Part shown: positions 11,801 through 23,200 of the stretch, in pieces
Position numbering within the stretch: the first letter of the stretch is position 1
Layout: every line of letters starts with the position of its first letter
Origin: Cylindrodendrum hubeiense
Taxonomy: Eukaryota; Ascomycota; Sordariomycetes; Hypocreales; Nectriaceae
Assembly: GCA_014621425.1 (NCBI GenBank)
Contig: JAANBB010000105.1
Coordinates: 41,806 to 105,805 of the forward strand
Length of the DNA stretch: 64,000 nt
Direction of reading: 5' to 3'
Notes under the pieces: generated by a model
Told to the model about the DNA's origin: nothing
Seen by the model: only the letters and a program-made list of their open reading frames with translations
Database searches by the model: none
Made by a program: the position numbers and the translations under genes

Positions 11801-12390
11801 TGTCACCGGAACTTCATACACAGTCCATGCGAAGTCTGCACTAACAATGCAGGCGATAATCATCAAATCTCCGGATGTTACCGGGTGCTAACTGTTTGTT
11901 AGGAAGGACGCGTCTGCAGGCGTTAGGTTCTTTTGATTCATTGAGGGTTATTAGCGAGCTACCCCACTTGTTGTGGTCTTACCAGTTCGGACTTTAGCCA
12001 ATAGCGCGGCGAATACACAATGCAAAGTAACTGCCGGGTGGGCTCCTTGGCCCGGCCGGGGTGGAATCCGACCAGGTCTCATGAGGTTACGGAGTCGACA
12101 ATACTGGCCCCAATATAGCAAGGGGGCTTATACCCGGCTTGAAACTGGGGCGACCATGTTAGTAATCCCCATTGATGTGTTGGCTCGTTGTCTGCACCTA
12201 TTACGATGCTCCATGATCGGCTCTTTCGCAGCCAATCTACTGCGCAACTTTTTCTTTACTTCATTTTGCCAACTGTCCTTATCTGTTCTGTTACAATCTG
12301 TGCCTGAGTAGCCCCGATCTGGAGAACGATCAACAAGATGCCGTATTTCATTGATGGCGATGACTGCATGGTACGCTACCAAATGGAAGA
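8894..12390. other. 3.5 kb gene-poor AT-rich tract, likely repeat relic
   Basis: No intact gene was found here. Most of 9,650-10,080 and 10,560-11,110 is AT-rich with many stops in all frames, as expected for a mutated transposon or repeat-induced point mutation, but no transposase or reverse transcriptase motif survives that I can recognise. Inside it is a patterned GC-richer patch (see 10095-10322) and a short CA microsatellite at about 11,190 (cacacacacacg). The last few hundred bases would hold the promoter of the membrane protein gene starting at 12391. Confidence 0.45.
10095..10322. repeat. Patch of reiterated GGAAATC/GATTTCC words
   Basis: Between AT-rich flanks this patch repeats short words on both strands: gatttcc near 10108, 10117 and 10270, and ggaaatc near 10161, 10194 and 10216. 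They are interleaved with ctcgg/ccgag and cctcgg words. The alternation of a word with its reverse complement could form small hairpins. The frame across it is open for 75 codons but looks like a by-product of the repeat. Its nature (minisatellite, MITE core or chance) is open. Confidence 0.35.
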
Positions 12391-13432
12391 ATGCGCCTCT
12401 GTGCTCACCATTGCCAGATATCCGAATGGATTCTGCTAGCCGCCGCCTACGTTTTCGTCATCCTGCGCGTTTACACTCGTCTCTTCCGCTTGCGCCAGAA
12501 AATAGATTGGTCTGACTGGTTGCTCATCGTCTCTGCCATCGATGCCCTCGGCCTGATTATTTGTGATACCTTGACCTACCAGATGGGCGTCCTTGATGCG
12601 TGGGAGCCATCTGTCCGGCTCTCCAAGGTATTAACTTCATCCCCTGCAAGAGTAAATAATCATTCATGGGAAGAATCTAATTCTGGAAGATCTCTTTCGC
12701 CTCCAACTACTTCTATGATGTCGGCATGGTTTTCCCTAAGTTAAGCATGCTGGCTTTCTACTGGGGCTACTTCCTCCCTGATATTAGCCTGGGCATGCGA
12801 AGGCTGCTCTACGGCATCACTGCCTTTGTCTGTGCATCCTACACAGCCATTCTCTGGGATGATACCTTCTTCTGTGGTGGAGATGTTTCTGTGCAGTGGT
12901 CGCAGGAGGAGGGTGCTTGCAGTGTCTTTTATGCGTCTGCGCCTTTCATCCTTAATTTCACACTGAATTTAGCCTGCTATCTCGCTGGTAAGGCTACTCT
13001 TGGGATAAAAACGTACCTCCAGGCTTGAGCTGACAAGTTCGTCGCTAGTTTACGCCCTTCCACTTATCCTATTGATCCAGGGCGTTCTGAGACCTTCTAA
13101 GGGCCTCATCCTCACCTTTTCCCTCGGTACCCTGACCATATTTAGCACTGTCGTTCGATTTGCGTCTCTCAAAATTGGCACGGGACAAGAAAACCTTGTT
13201 TGTGAGTCGAGCGCTTTTTTCATGTGTCATTAGCAGGAAGCTCGCCTAAGTGGAACTGGTAACTGACTGTAGTGTGATAGACCCTCTTAGTATGGTCGAG
13301 ATAACACTTGCCCTTACTGTTGTTGCTCTTCCTGGGCTGAAGCCTCTTCTTCACCGCTCCCCTCTTAATCCTCCGACTCCCGAGAGAGTAGAGGTTGGTA
13401 ATGACTTCGTTAATGTATATGGAGTGAAGTGA
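12391..13432 (+). CDS. Rhodopsin-like fungal integral membrane protein
   Basis: Four exons, 12391-12627, 12690-12987, 13049-13201 and 13251-13432, are joined across introns of 62, 61 and 49 bp to give 289 residues. The protein is a multi-pass membrane protein of the large fungal rhodopsin-domain/PTH11-related group. Helices are visible at ILLAAAYVFVILRVYTR (about 14-30), DWLLIVSAIDALGLII, the segment from VGMVFPKLSMLAFYWGY, LLYGITAFVCASYTAILW, FILNFTLNLACYLAV, PLILIQGVLRPSKG/ILTFSLGTLTIFSTVVRF, and a final ITLALTVVALPGLKPLL. The signature RVYTRLFR after helix 1 and the cysteine in FFCGG fit the family. Oddity: family members usually have about 25 more residues before helix 1. Here the ATG at 12338 opens such a stretch in a different frame and runs into a stop just where helix 1 begins, so either the start is at 12391 or a one-base frameshift has damaged the N-terminus. 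Function is unknown for most members; some sense host or nutrient cues. Confidence 0.75.
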
Positions 13433-13663
13433 GTGTCTTTATTAAAAAATGTTTAAATATATCAATGAATGAATATTTAAAAATCCTGTCTCATTACACT
13501 GCGAAACGTCTGGTATTCTAAGTAGATCAGGCTGCGAGTTTATTTGAAATCTGTTTATCATGAGATTGAATGACATTGCTTGAGACCTTGGCTTCTGTCG
13601 TAATGGTAGTTGTGGATTCAACATAATTCTTGTTCACTGCAATCTATGTTAGACTGGTCGAGC

Positions 13664-15124
13664 TCATCTTCGCTCACTTGAGACTTGCAACTTACTGGGG
13701 GCACGGTGATATTGGTCAACCCAAGTGACGTTAGTATTTGTAAACAGCGCAACCTTTTGAACAAAGTTGGGGTCTCTCAGGAATTCCCGTGCGACGTGGA
13801 CAATATCAGACTTTCCATTGCTCAAAATCTGTTCGAGGTCAACGATTAGCGCGCTCACAAAAGGTCGGGAACTATCATAAGATCACACACATCATCGACA
13901 GTATTGCCATCTCGAATCCAGCCAACAGCACCGACAAAAAGGTTGGGGATATTGAGATCCTTGACGGCTTTCGCGAAAGGAACTTGGTATTGCTGGCCAA
14001 GTCGGACCTGTTGTCGCCGGTCGGCACCACCGCTCGACACATCTAACAGGTCTACACCCTCTGCAGCAAGGATTGGGGCATATCGAAGGGTATCCTCCAG
14101 ATCCCAACCCTCCCCATGGGGTAGCCAATCTACTGCAGAGATCTTCCAGAAAAGAGGCATGTCCTTGGGGATATTGCGTCTGATGGCGCGGACGACTTCC
14201 ACACCAATTAGCGTGCGGTTTTCGAAGCTTCCCCCCCAACGGTCTGTTCGCTTATTGGTCTACTCCGCAAGATAAAGATTAGCCTCAAGAAACCCCTATC
14301 CTCAGAGATATTTGGTAGTGCTTACCGCAGGTGAGGCAAAGGAATGGAGGAGATATCCATGTGCCCCATGGACGGCAATCGTATCGACCCCGGCTTCAAC
14401 GGCTCTGCGAGCTGCTTGGCCGTAAGCCTCAATTGTTTCTAGAATATCTTCCTCAGTCATCTCAGTTGGAATGGCATAATTTTCATTCCACGGCTCCGCA
14501 GTAGGACCCTGGACGTCCTGGGTGCAGCCGCCAAACTCGTCAGGGACCAGCTGCAAACCCAGCCAAGGTGGACATACACCACTCTTGCGGCCAGCGTGCT
14601 GGAGCTGAATAGCGACCTTTTGCGACTGCGAGTGGATCAGGTCAACAATTCTCTTCAGGGGCGCGATGTGGTCGTCGGACCAGAGACCAGCATCCTGTGG
14701 TGTGTTCAGACCCTAGAAAAGCGATGCAATTCGTTAGTAATTCCATCTGGCTTCATTTGGGAACACAACAAGATATGTGGTGGTAAATTAATCATACCCT
14801 CGCGATGACTGCAGTCGCTTCTAAGGTGATGAGGGCGCTCCCTCGCATGGCCCATTGTCCGTAGTGTGCTACATGGAAGTCGCTAAACATGCCATCTTTA
14901 CAGCTATACATGCACATGGGGGCAACCCAGATCCGGTTTTGGAACGTCTTGCCACGTATCGTGATGGGTCGGAAGGCAACATTTACTGTTTCTTCGGTAA
15001 CACCATCTTCGGGCTTGAGAATGGCGGTGCCCACCGGAACTCGCTGCTTTGGCGTGAAGAAGGGTAGGTCAGGTACGACTTCACTACGGAAGTCTGAGTA
15101 CTGAGACTGCTGAATGGAACCCAT
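13664..15124 (-). CDS. Old Yellow Enzyme (NADH:flavin oxidoreductase)
   Basis: Four exons, 14798-15124, 14326-14712, 13891-14259 and 13664-13828, with introns of 85, 66 and 62 bp (all phase 0), give 415 residues. This is an FMN-dependent TIM-barrel reductase of the Old Yellow Enzyme family, closer to the YqjM-like branch. APMCMYS carries the cysteine that tunes FMN in that branch. VAIQLQHAGRKS is the first barrel motif. [25 protein letters not shown] is the usual His-containing loop followed by the S-P-x-x-N-x-R-x-D and GGS sequence. The phosphate-binding end is VHVAREFLRDP. Such enzymes reduce activated C=C bonds of enones or N-heterocycles using NAD(P)H. No signal peptide is visible. The gene is divergent from the LamB/YcsF gene, with 524 bp between the two starts, which suggests shared control and a common pathway with the cluster to its right. 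Confidence 0.92.
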
Positions 15125-15648
15125 TGCAAAAGTGTATTGGTTGGGGGAAAATAGGAAAATGCGTTTGAGAGCAGGAGCTTTTGTCGTCAACAGAGACAAG
15201 TTCAGCTTGAACCTCAAGATGAACAAATATTGTGTCAATCTGGGGCTGATTTAGATGGAGTTTTGGCCAGGGGTAGTGATAACGAATAGAGTGGCGATAT
15301 TTGAGTCCAGACGAATCTTACGAGCCAGAGGACCGGTCAGTGTCTTCTCTATCTTGACTAATTACAACACCCGATATCGTATCAATTGTCATTCGAACTG
15401 ATGAGTTTGGGCATGCCATCCCCGCCCCTTCAGAGTTGAGTTTCTACCCCATTATTTCCCTTTCGGGCGTTTCTAGCTGGATCCGCTCTGCAAGCTTAGC
15501 TCTGGTGTGGCAGCCGACTTTCCACCCCAGCTTCGGTCCCCACACACTCCTTGTCGCTCAGAGTCTCTGATGTGGCACTAGCAGAAGGTACCCGTATTTG
15601 TCGAGATTGGCTCTGACAGCCAGTAAATTATCGGGCATTGAAATCGAA
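15125..15648. promoter_or_regulatory. Divergent promoter, OYE / LamB-YcsF genes
   Basis: The 524-bp spacer lies between two divergent starts (15124 minus, 15649 plus). It is the natural site for common binding by the cluster's C2H2 regulator. No specific operator could be assigned by eye, and there is no other gene in it. Confidence 0.5.
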
Positions 15649-16623
15649 ATGGTCCTCCCAGAACCAGCAACAAACATTCGTTCCCGGAAAGCATCTCATC
15701 TACCAAGCATCGACATTGACATTGTTGCATCTGGGCAACCAATTGTCACCACCATATCAACCGGCATCATGACTTGCGGCTTGGCTCGCAAGTATGAAAT
15801 CAATTCCGACATGGGCGAGGGCTTCGGCCGATGGAAGATGGTAAGTTCGCATCTTCACCTCGAGTTCGATTGGCCATCATCCGTTAACCCAATTTTCTAG
15901 GGGCCAGACGAGGAACTAATGCCACTCATTGACGTTGCAAACATCGCATGCGGTTTTCATGCTGGCGATCCTTCCATTATGCTCAAGACCATTCGTTTGT
16001 GCAAGAAGTATGGCGTGAGAGCAGGTGCTCATCCAGGACTGCAGGATTTATTTGGTTTCGGCCGAAGAAAGATTGAAGTTGACACTGGAGACATGTACGC
16101 CATGATTCTTTACCAAGTCGGCTCCCTCAAGTCAATGCTGGATGCCGAGGGTGTTGAGCTGTCTCATATTAAACCACACGGCGAGCTTTTTTTCTACATG
16201 CAGAGGGACAAGGGCATTATGGAAGCTGTTCTTAAGGCTTGCGCTACCTTCAAAGTTCCCGTGTACGCATCCCATAATCCAGAGCAAGAGGCGATGTGCA
16301 ATGAGATGGGTATTCCATTCCAGGGAGAGATGTACGTCGACGTGGACTACTCGCCCGAGGGCAAGCTCGTCCCCGTAGCTCAGTCTCAGATCGCCACCCC
16401 GGAATTGTGCCACCAACGCGCACTCGACGCTACCATGGAAGATACCGGCATAGATAACAACGGCACCAAGTTCAAATTTGGCTTTGAAGGCAAGCCTTTC
16501 AGTATTTGTCTACACTCCGACGCACCTACCGTGTTGGAGAATGCCAAAGAGGTTCGGAGGGCAGTCGACAAGGCCAATCAAGTAAAATTCATCATGGAGA
16601 TGACACAAGCCACCCATAACTAG
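15649..16623 (+). CDS. LamB/YcsF family protein (PxpA homologue)
   Basis: Two exons, 15649-15840 and 15901-16623, with a 60-bp intron (GTAAGT donor, TAG acceptor) give 304 residues. The family fold is a metal-dependent TIM-like barrel. The motifs are complete: NSDMGEGFG, NIACGFHAGDP, GAHPGLQDLFGFGRR and HIKPHGELFFYM, where bacteria usually have KPHGALYN. In bacteria PxpA is the A subunit of ATP-dependent 5-oxoprolinase PxpABC and acts with PxpB and PxpC. Bacterial genes of this family also often sit with biotin carboxylase and biotin carrier genes. Here the PxpB-like, PxpC-like, carboxylase and carrier parts are fused in one protein encoded at 20292-24087. The N-terminal 55 residues are an extension relative to bacteria, and fungal relatives seem to have a similar one. 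No targeting signal is evident. The substrate is more likely a lactam or other cyclic amide than 5-oxoproline specifically, which is inference. Confidence 0.93.
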
Positions 16624-17311
16624 ATTAATTAAAATTCATCATATTTCATGTAGATAGAAGATATAAGGAGTAGGGAGATAAACCCAATTCCCATATGCTG
16701 TCGTATGAGTAGTCATAACAGACTTGCTGCTTTTGAGATTAGTATTGAACCTGCTCAGGTCTACAAATATCGAGATCATAAGTTCATATAAAGGGCCCAC
16801 ATAATTGCTGCTATAATTATTTAAGTCCAAGGCCGTATTGCCAACTTTTTAGTATCGGCACGAGTTTTGGTTTACGGGGGCCAGCGAAGGTCGAGACTCG
16901 GTATTAGACCTAGAGACAGGCCCGCGCGACCCCGGTAATCAATGCATCCAGGCTAACTTATCGCTGTGGGGTACCGTCATAGGAGGCCAAGCGGGCGCTG
17001 ACAGTTCCCCACCCTAAACCCAACTGAGTCTGAACACTATCAAGCAAGAGATAAGAATCCCAGCGAGTGGAAGAGACGTCGGGGTAGAAAGGTCACTAGT
17101 GATGCTTGTGTATCATGGACTCATACAACCCGGTATCCATGTCAAAAGGCCGTGCAAGGTGACAAGTACAAAAGGTTGGTACCACCTCCGTCACGGAAAC
17201 CATTTGCTTGACAACTTCATCGACTTTCAATTGGGTTGCACATCGACTTGTGCCATTATCTTCATTATTCCCCGCCATCTGGCTTCTATTGCCTGCTCTA
17301 GATCAACTACG
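16624..17311. other. Intergenic, promoter region of the MFS gene
   Basis: The stretch follows the PxpA homologue stop and precedes the MFS start. The coding frame is open upstream of 17312 to about 17099 but shows no family similarity there, so I treat it as 5' leader. No other feature was seen. Confidence 0.5.
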
Positions 17312-19025
17312 ATGGCGACTGCAGTGCCCATCCCTGGAACTGTCCAGCTTGTTGACGTTCAAGGCGTTTTCAACGTGGAACATGGCCAACATTCTCGGGA
17401 AATCGTTCTCGTCCCTCAGCCTACCGACAATCCCAATGATCCTCTCCGCTGGACCGTCAAACGGAAGACCAAGAACATTATTTGTGCCATGGGATGGTGC
17501 TTCTTCGTTGCCGCCATGATCTCCGGTCTCTCGCCCGCCTACATCCTAATCGAAGAGGACACCGGCATCTCAATCGCGGATTTGAGCACCGGCAATGGTC
17601 TCCTCTTCTTGTTCCTTGGCTGGGGAACTATGATTACGCAATGCCTTGCGCTCAATTATGGCCGTCGTCTGACGTTGGTGATTTCTATCATCTTAACCAG
17701 TGCTGTGACTCTTTGGACTGCGTACGTCGAGACTAAAGGAGAATACTTTGCGAACCGCATTCTCCTCGGAATTGTCTCCTCGCCGCAAGAAACGCTCATC
17801 GAGGTCATCATCGGCGATATTTTCTTTACACATGATCGAGGGTTTTATATGGGTGCCTATAGTTGGACCTTGTGGTGTGGTGCGTTCCTCGCCCCAGTCG
17901 CTTCTGGTTATGTTGCGCAGGAACTTGGATGGCGATGGATCCAATACGTCTTGACTTGTATTGGCGCTGGAGTTGCCATTGTCACCTTCTTTTTCTTCGA
18001 GGAGACCATGTTCTACCGCCATCATAATGTTGCAGACCTGTGCGAAATCTCCGACCTGGATCCCAAAAATGGCACCAAGCCTCCCGGAGCAATTGAAAGC
18101 AACACAAACACCGGGACGGAGAAGGACTCTAAACTTGAGGACCAGGATAGAGACTCTGCATCAAGGTCTATTGATTCCCCCGCACTTGGCTCAACGGAGA
18201 GCACGACGACATATCTGGAAAAGCTGAAGCTATGGGGCTATCGCGACCCGCGGCAACACAACCCTTTCAAGCTCTTCCTCTTGCCAATCAAGCTTCTATT
18301 TATGATCCCTGGAATGTCCTTCGGAGGCTTATTGGTGGGCGGCATTCTCTCTTGGTACAACGTTGTCGGCGGCTCCCTCGCCCTCATCCTCGGTAACGCC
18401 CCTTACAACTTCAGCGCGAACAACATCGGTCTCATGTATCTCGCTTGCGTTGTTGGTGTAACGATTGGCTGCTTAATCTCAGGATGGTTGTCAGATGCGC
18501 TCGCACTTCGCCTTGCGCGCCGTAATGGCGGCGTGATGGAGCCCGAGCAACGTCTGTGGACCTGTCTCATCGCGCTTGTAGCGCATCCCGCTGGCTGCCT
18601 TCTCTACGGAGTAGGAGCATCATACCATATCCACTGGGTAGGAATTATGTTTGGGCTTGGACTTATCTCTATCACTTTGCCAATGGGTTCCAACCTGGCT
18701 TTTACCTATATTCTCGACAGCTACAAGGAAGTTGCGGGAGAGGGTCTTGTATCCGCCATTCTGATTCGCAATATGATGGGTACGTATCTCTATTCTATTT
18801 TCTTTCCCCGGAAAACTAACTTGCCCAGGTTTTGCTTTTGGTTACGCTGTTGTCCCAATGATTGAGAATCTTGGACTTCGCTATGCCTTCGTCTTAATTG
18901 CTATTTTAGGCTTGGCATTGTGGTTCAGCGCTATTGCAATGATTTATTTTGGCAAGTCACTCAGGCGGTCTACCGCACAGTCGTACTGGAATCTAGTTGA
19001 AGAATACGGTTCAAAAGCTCATTGA
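17312..19025 (+). CDS. MFS transporter
   Basis: Two exons, 17312-18779 and 18829-19025, joined across a 49-bp intron (GTACGT donor, AACTAAC branch, CAG acceptor), give 554 residues. The N-terminal region has the NPNDPLRW motif found before helix 1 in fungal major facilitator drug/nutrient carriers. Helices include ICAMGWCFFVAAMISGLSP, GNGLLFLFLGWGTMIT, TLVISIILTSAVTLWT and YSWTLWCGAFLAPVASGYV, with GRR after helix 2 or 3 as the A-motif. A long hydrophilic loop (about 230-310) separates the two six-helix halves, and the second half ends with VLIAILGLALWFSAIAMIYF. It should sit in the plasma membrane. Placed between the PxpA homologue and the carboxylase fusion, it is the likely uptake carrier for the cluster's substrate, or its exporter. 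Confidence 0.92.
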
Positions 19026-20291
19026 GTTGATGATAGACGACCCATAAGCAATACTGGCGCTTCAATATGGGTATATGGAATTTGTTGTCGTGTTTTTATG
19101 TTGTTTTTGTTTCCTGACTAGCTCTCTACTCAGATAAGCTATCATTCCACTAGGAAGCCTCTAGTCATTCATAATTAGTTAACTCTTATGTCACAAGTGT
19201 CAAGTGGATGAGTTATTTTGTGAGGGGGAAATTTGTGTCCGTCAAGTTTAAGTAGATATTTAGTTAAATTCAATCCGTTTGATGCATACTTTACTCGCAG
19301 CAAAGATGCCATCGAACCCGCCTCCAGTGTGCACATGGACTTTTGACGTGGGATATACCCCACGCCTCTCGCAATTGAAACCTCAATTTAATAATACTGA
19401 TTTTAATTTCGCGTTCAATAACCGAAGTTTTGATGTTGTGCCTTAAAGCAATTCGCAGCCCCTGTTTCATTACATTTCTAGTGATCAAGTATCTCGCCCT
19501 TGACTTTCAGAGCCTGCAACATCGTGATTGCAGCACAAGTCTTACGGCACTTCGCCTGCTGTAGTCGCATTGTTCTTTATCACTTCTTTTTTTGGTCACA
19601 TCTATCCCATTCATTTCCTTTTTGTATTCGTGTCCCTCTATTAGCTGGTTTACTTTAATTCATTTGGTCTTGGGACATCCCTGCGTCGCATTTGATGTGG
19701 CTGGTTGGGTGGATGCTAGGAAAGTGAGGATCATGATAGAAGCAAGATTCTAAAGACGGACAATTCGAAACAGCAGCTTCCTGAGATGAATAGCTCCCGA
19801 GGTCCCGGGCTCAATTGTTCTGCAACTGCATCCCCTTTCTCAATTACCACTGTCTCCCAATCGCCCTCGCGCCCTCGCGCCCGCTCGTGCATGGCGCGCG
19901 TTGTCCTGCCAGGTCTAAGCACAGCACGTAACACCCGGTCTTCCTGCGCCCGTTGCTTGTCAACTAGCCGTGAGAGGCCTAGTGGAGTATGTGGTTCCTC
20001 GGGTCATGATCATGGGGCCCTTGCGGAGGCCGTAGATAAACCCCATAATTTCCTAATTAGGTAATTTTGGGGTATCAACTCTAACCAGGATTGGTGATGG
20101 GCGCACTCGGTCCTCCGGATGTGATATTACGATTGCATTTTACACAACAAGCCGTGGTTGTGTTCTAGTAGGGAGTATAGCCAGAATAACTAGCCTTGAT
20201 TTTCCGCTCACAGATGCATCTATCTAAGCCTCAAGCTATTGTGGTAGTATTCTTGTAATTTCTGGCTCTGCCATACTCCTTTTCAAGCAAG
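19026..20291. other. Intergenic, promoter region of the carboxylase fusion gene
   Basis: There is no supported gene in these 1.27 kb. A GC-rich stretch at 19,855-19,890 repeats cgccctcg three times. Open frames on both strands in 19,730-20,060 lack family similarity and protein-like composition. The last part is the presumed promoter of the gene at 20292. Confidence 0.5.
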
Positions 20292-23200
20292 ATGGGGTCC
20301 ATCGATTCAGGATCGTTGCGCAATATCCGGAAGGTCTTGGTGGCCAACCGAGGTGAGATTGCGGTTCGATGCATCAGAGCTTGTCGGGAGCTAGGAATCA
20401 AGAGCGTCGCCATTATCACAAATGCAGACGCAACCTCCCTACATGCCACTTTGGCCGACGAAGCAGTCCTGCTGCCCGGAGACGACAGCACTGCTTACAC
20501 GGACGGGTGAGTAACTTCCTGCGCGACGCTAGCCTCTCGTATTTCCAAAGCGCTGTTGATCCTAATAAATTTTGAAATGGAATAGCGATGCTATATTGGA
20601 CATTTGCAAGAGCACAGGAGCTGATGCCATCATCCCTGGATACGGCTTCTTGAGTGAAAATGTCGAGTTCGCCGACACCGTATCAAGAGCGGGTATCACC
20701 TTTGTCGGCCCCTCTTCAACATCAATTAAGGCCATGGGTCTGAAGCATGAGGCCAGAGCCATTGCAGAGACCGCAAATGTCCCAGTAATTCCCGGTACAC
20801 GGCTTTTAGCATCTGCCGAAGAGGCCATGGATGCTGCCATGGAGCTAGGCTTCCCGATTATGCTCAAGGCGACTGGTGGAGGAGGCGGCATGGGGCTGCA
20901 GATCTGCCATAGCGAGCAGGAGATCAACACGGCTTTTGCAATGGTCGAGAGCCGAGCCAGTACGCTTTTCAAGAACAGTGGTGTTTTCTTGGAGAAATAC
21001 TATCCACGTTCGCGGCACATCGAGGTACAAGTAGCCGGCAACGGTGAAATCGTGGTGGCCTTTGGAGAGCGTGAATGCTCTCTACAGCGCAGGCACCAGA
21101 AGGTGGTTGAAGAATGCCCAAGTCCCTTTGTGGAACGAAATCAGGGGCTCCGTGAAAAGATGCTCGAAGCTGCCGTCAATTACGCATCTCAACTGAAGTA
21201 CAAGAGTGTCGGTACCGTTGAGTTCCTCGTGGATGATGAAACGGCAGACTTCTTCTTTCTTGAGATGAACACGCGCTTGCAGGTTGAGCACGGAATTACC
21301 GAGCTTTGCTACGGAGTTGACCTGGTGCATCTGATGCTGCGACAGGCCGACTACGAACGTGGCGGACAGATTGGAATACCATCAGACATTCTGCAAAGCC
21401 TTGGGAGACCCCAACCACTGGGATCAGCTATCGAGGCCCGAGTTTATGCGGAGGTACCGCTCAGAGACTTTGCCCCTAGCCCCGGAGTATTTCAATACGT
21501 TCACTGGCCTGAAGGTGATGGTGTGCGAGTCGACACATGGGTTCGAAGCGGCCAGCGGATCACACCCTTGTACGACCCGTTAATCGGAAAGATCATAGTG
21601 CACAGTCCTGATGGTCGAGCGGCCGCCCAGAAGATGATGCTTGCGGCACTGGCAGATACCGCTCTTCAGGGAACGCAGTCAAACTTGGAGTACCTTTCAC
21701 GGGTTATCGAGTCGGAGACTTTTGTGAGCGGCAGCACATTGACCAATTCTCTATCGACATTCAAATTCAAGAGCTGCTCCCTTCAAGTCGTCGACCCTGG
21801 CGTGTTCACGACAATCCAAGACTATCCGGGTCGTATCACCGTGGGACATGGAGTGCCTCCAAGCGGCCCCATGGACGATCTCAGCGGTCGAGCGGCGAAT
21901 GTCCTGGTCGGAAATGACCAGGGAGTTGAGTTGTTGGAAATAACCCTGGCTGGTCCAGCATTGTTGTTCCACGAGGCAGCTGTCATTGCCGTCTGCGGCG
22001 CTGAGCTTCCCTTGACTATCGACGGCGAATCTCGGCCGATGTGGTCTAGGATTATTGTCAAGCAAGGTCAGACTCTGAAGCTCGGCAAGATTACTGGGAA
22101 TGGCCTGCGAACATACTTGAGCCTCAAGGGCGGCTTCCCCGAAATCCCCCAGTTTCTTGGGTCCAAGTCGACGGCCCCCGAGCTAGCTTTTGGTGGCCTC
22201 CAGGGGCGAAAGCTCCACATCAACGACACGATCGCTCTACCTTCGCAATCGGGGGGTTGGGCTGCGGCAGCCACACCGCTGTCCCTGCCACGCGAAGCCA
22301 TACCGGACTTCACCATCACGAGTGTCTATTGCATGGACGGCCCGTACGGATCTGATGACATTCTCACCGACGAGGGGCGGAAAACTTTGTACGAAACTGA
22401 CTGGGTTGTCAGTCATAACAGCGGACGCAGTGGTATAAGATTAGGAGGTCCGCGATTGAAGTGGGCTCGTACGTCTGGAGGTGGCGGCGGATCGCATCCG
22501 TCCAACGTCTTCGACTACGGTTATCCCAATGGCGGTGTCAATTGGACGGGTGAATCTCCCATCATCTTTGCCCACGATCGTCCGGACCTGGGTGGGTTTG
22601 TCTGTCCCACGACAGTATGCTCGGGTGAGATGTGGAAGGTTGGTCAGCTGAAAGCTGGCAACACTGTGCGATTCCGGCCTACCACCTTCGACACCGCCAT
22701 CCGGATTACTCGGGCGAAGGACTCCTATCTTGAGGCCCTCAGGACGTACGCACAAGGAAATGCTTGTCAGATTCCCTCTCTGGACATTGAGTTTGGTGAC
22801 GAGCCCACGCCTTCCATAATGCACCAAAGTCCGCGCTCAAGCAGCCATCCTCAGGTGACGTACCGCCAAGGCGGTGATACGTGTATCATCGTCGAGTACG
22901 GAAACCAAGTTTCCGATCTGCGAAACACAGCATGTGTTCAGCATCTCTCCAAGGGGTTGATGGCGTTAAACCTCTCGAGCGTGCGTGGCGACGCCAATTT
23001 TGCGACGCTCACGGTGCGTTTCGACCCCTTCCAGATGGACCGGTCTGTACTGCTTCAACAACTTATCGACCTCAATGGGCGCATTGGAGGGACTGCTGGC
23101 ATGAAGATAGCTGCTCGACAAGTGCAGCTCCCCATTTGCGTGGATCACTCATCGCTTCGAGAGTCTGCCCAGAGGTACATGGAAAACATCAGGCCTACGG

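Noticed and set aside
19731..20064. Overlapping frames on both strands in the spacer before the carboxylase gene
   Set aside because: GC-rich simple sequence produces frames without stops; there are no motifs or splice signals.
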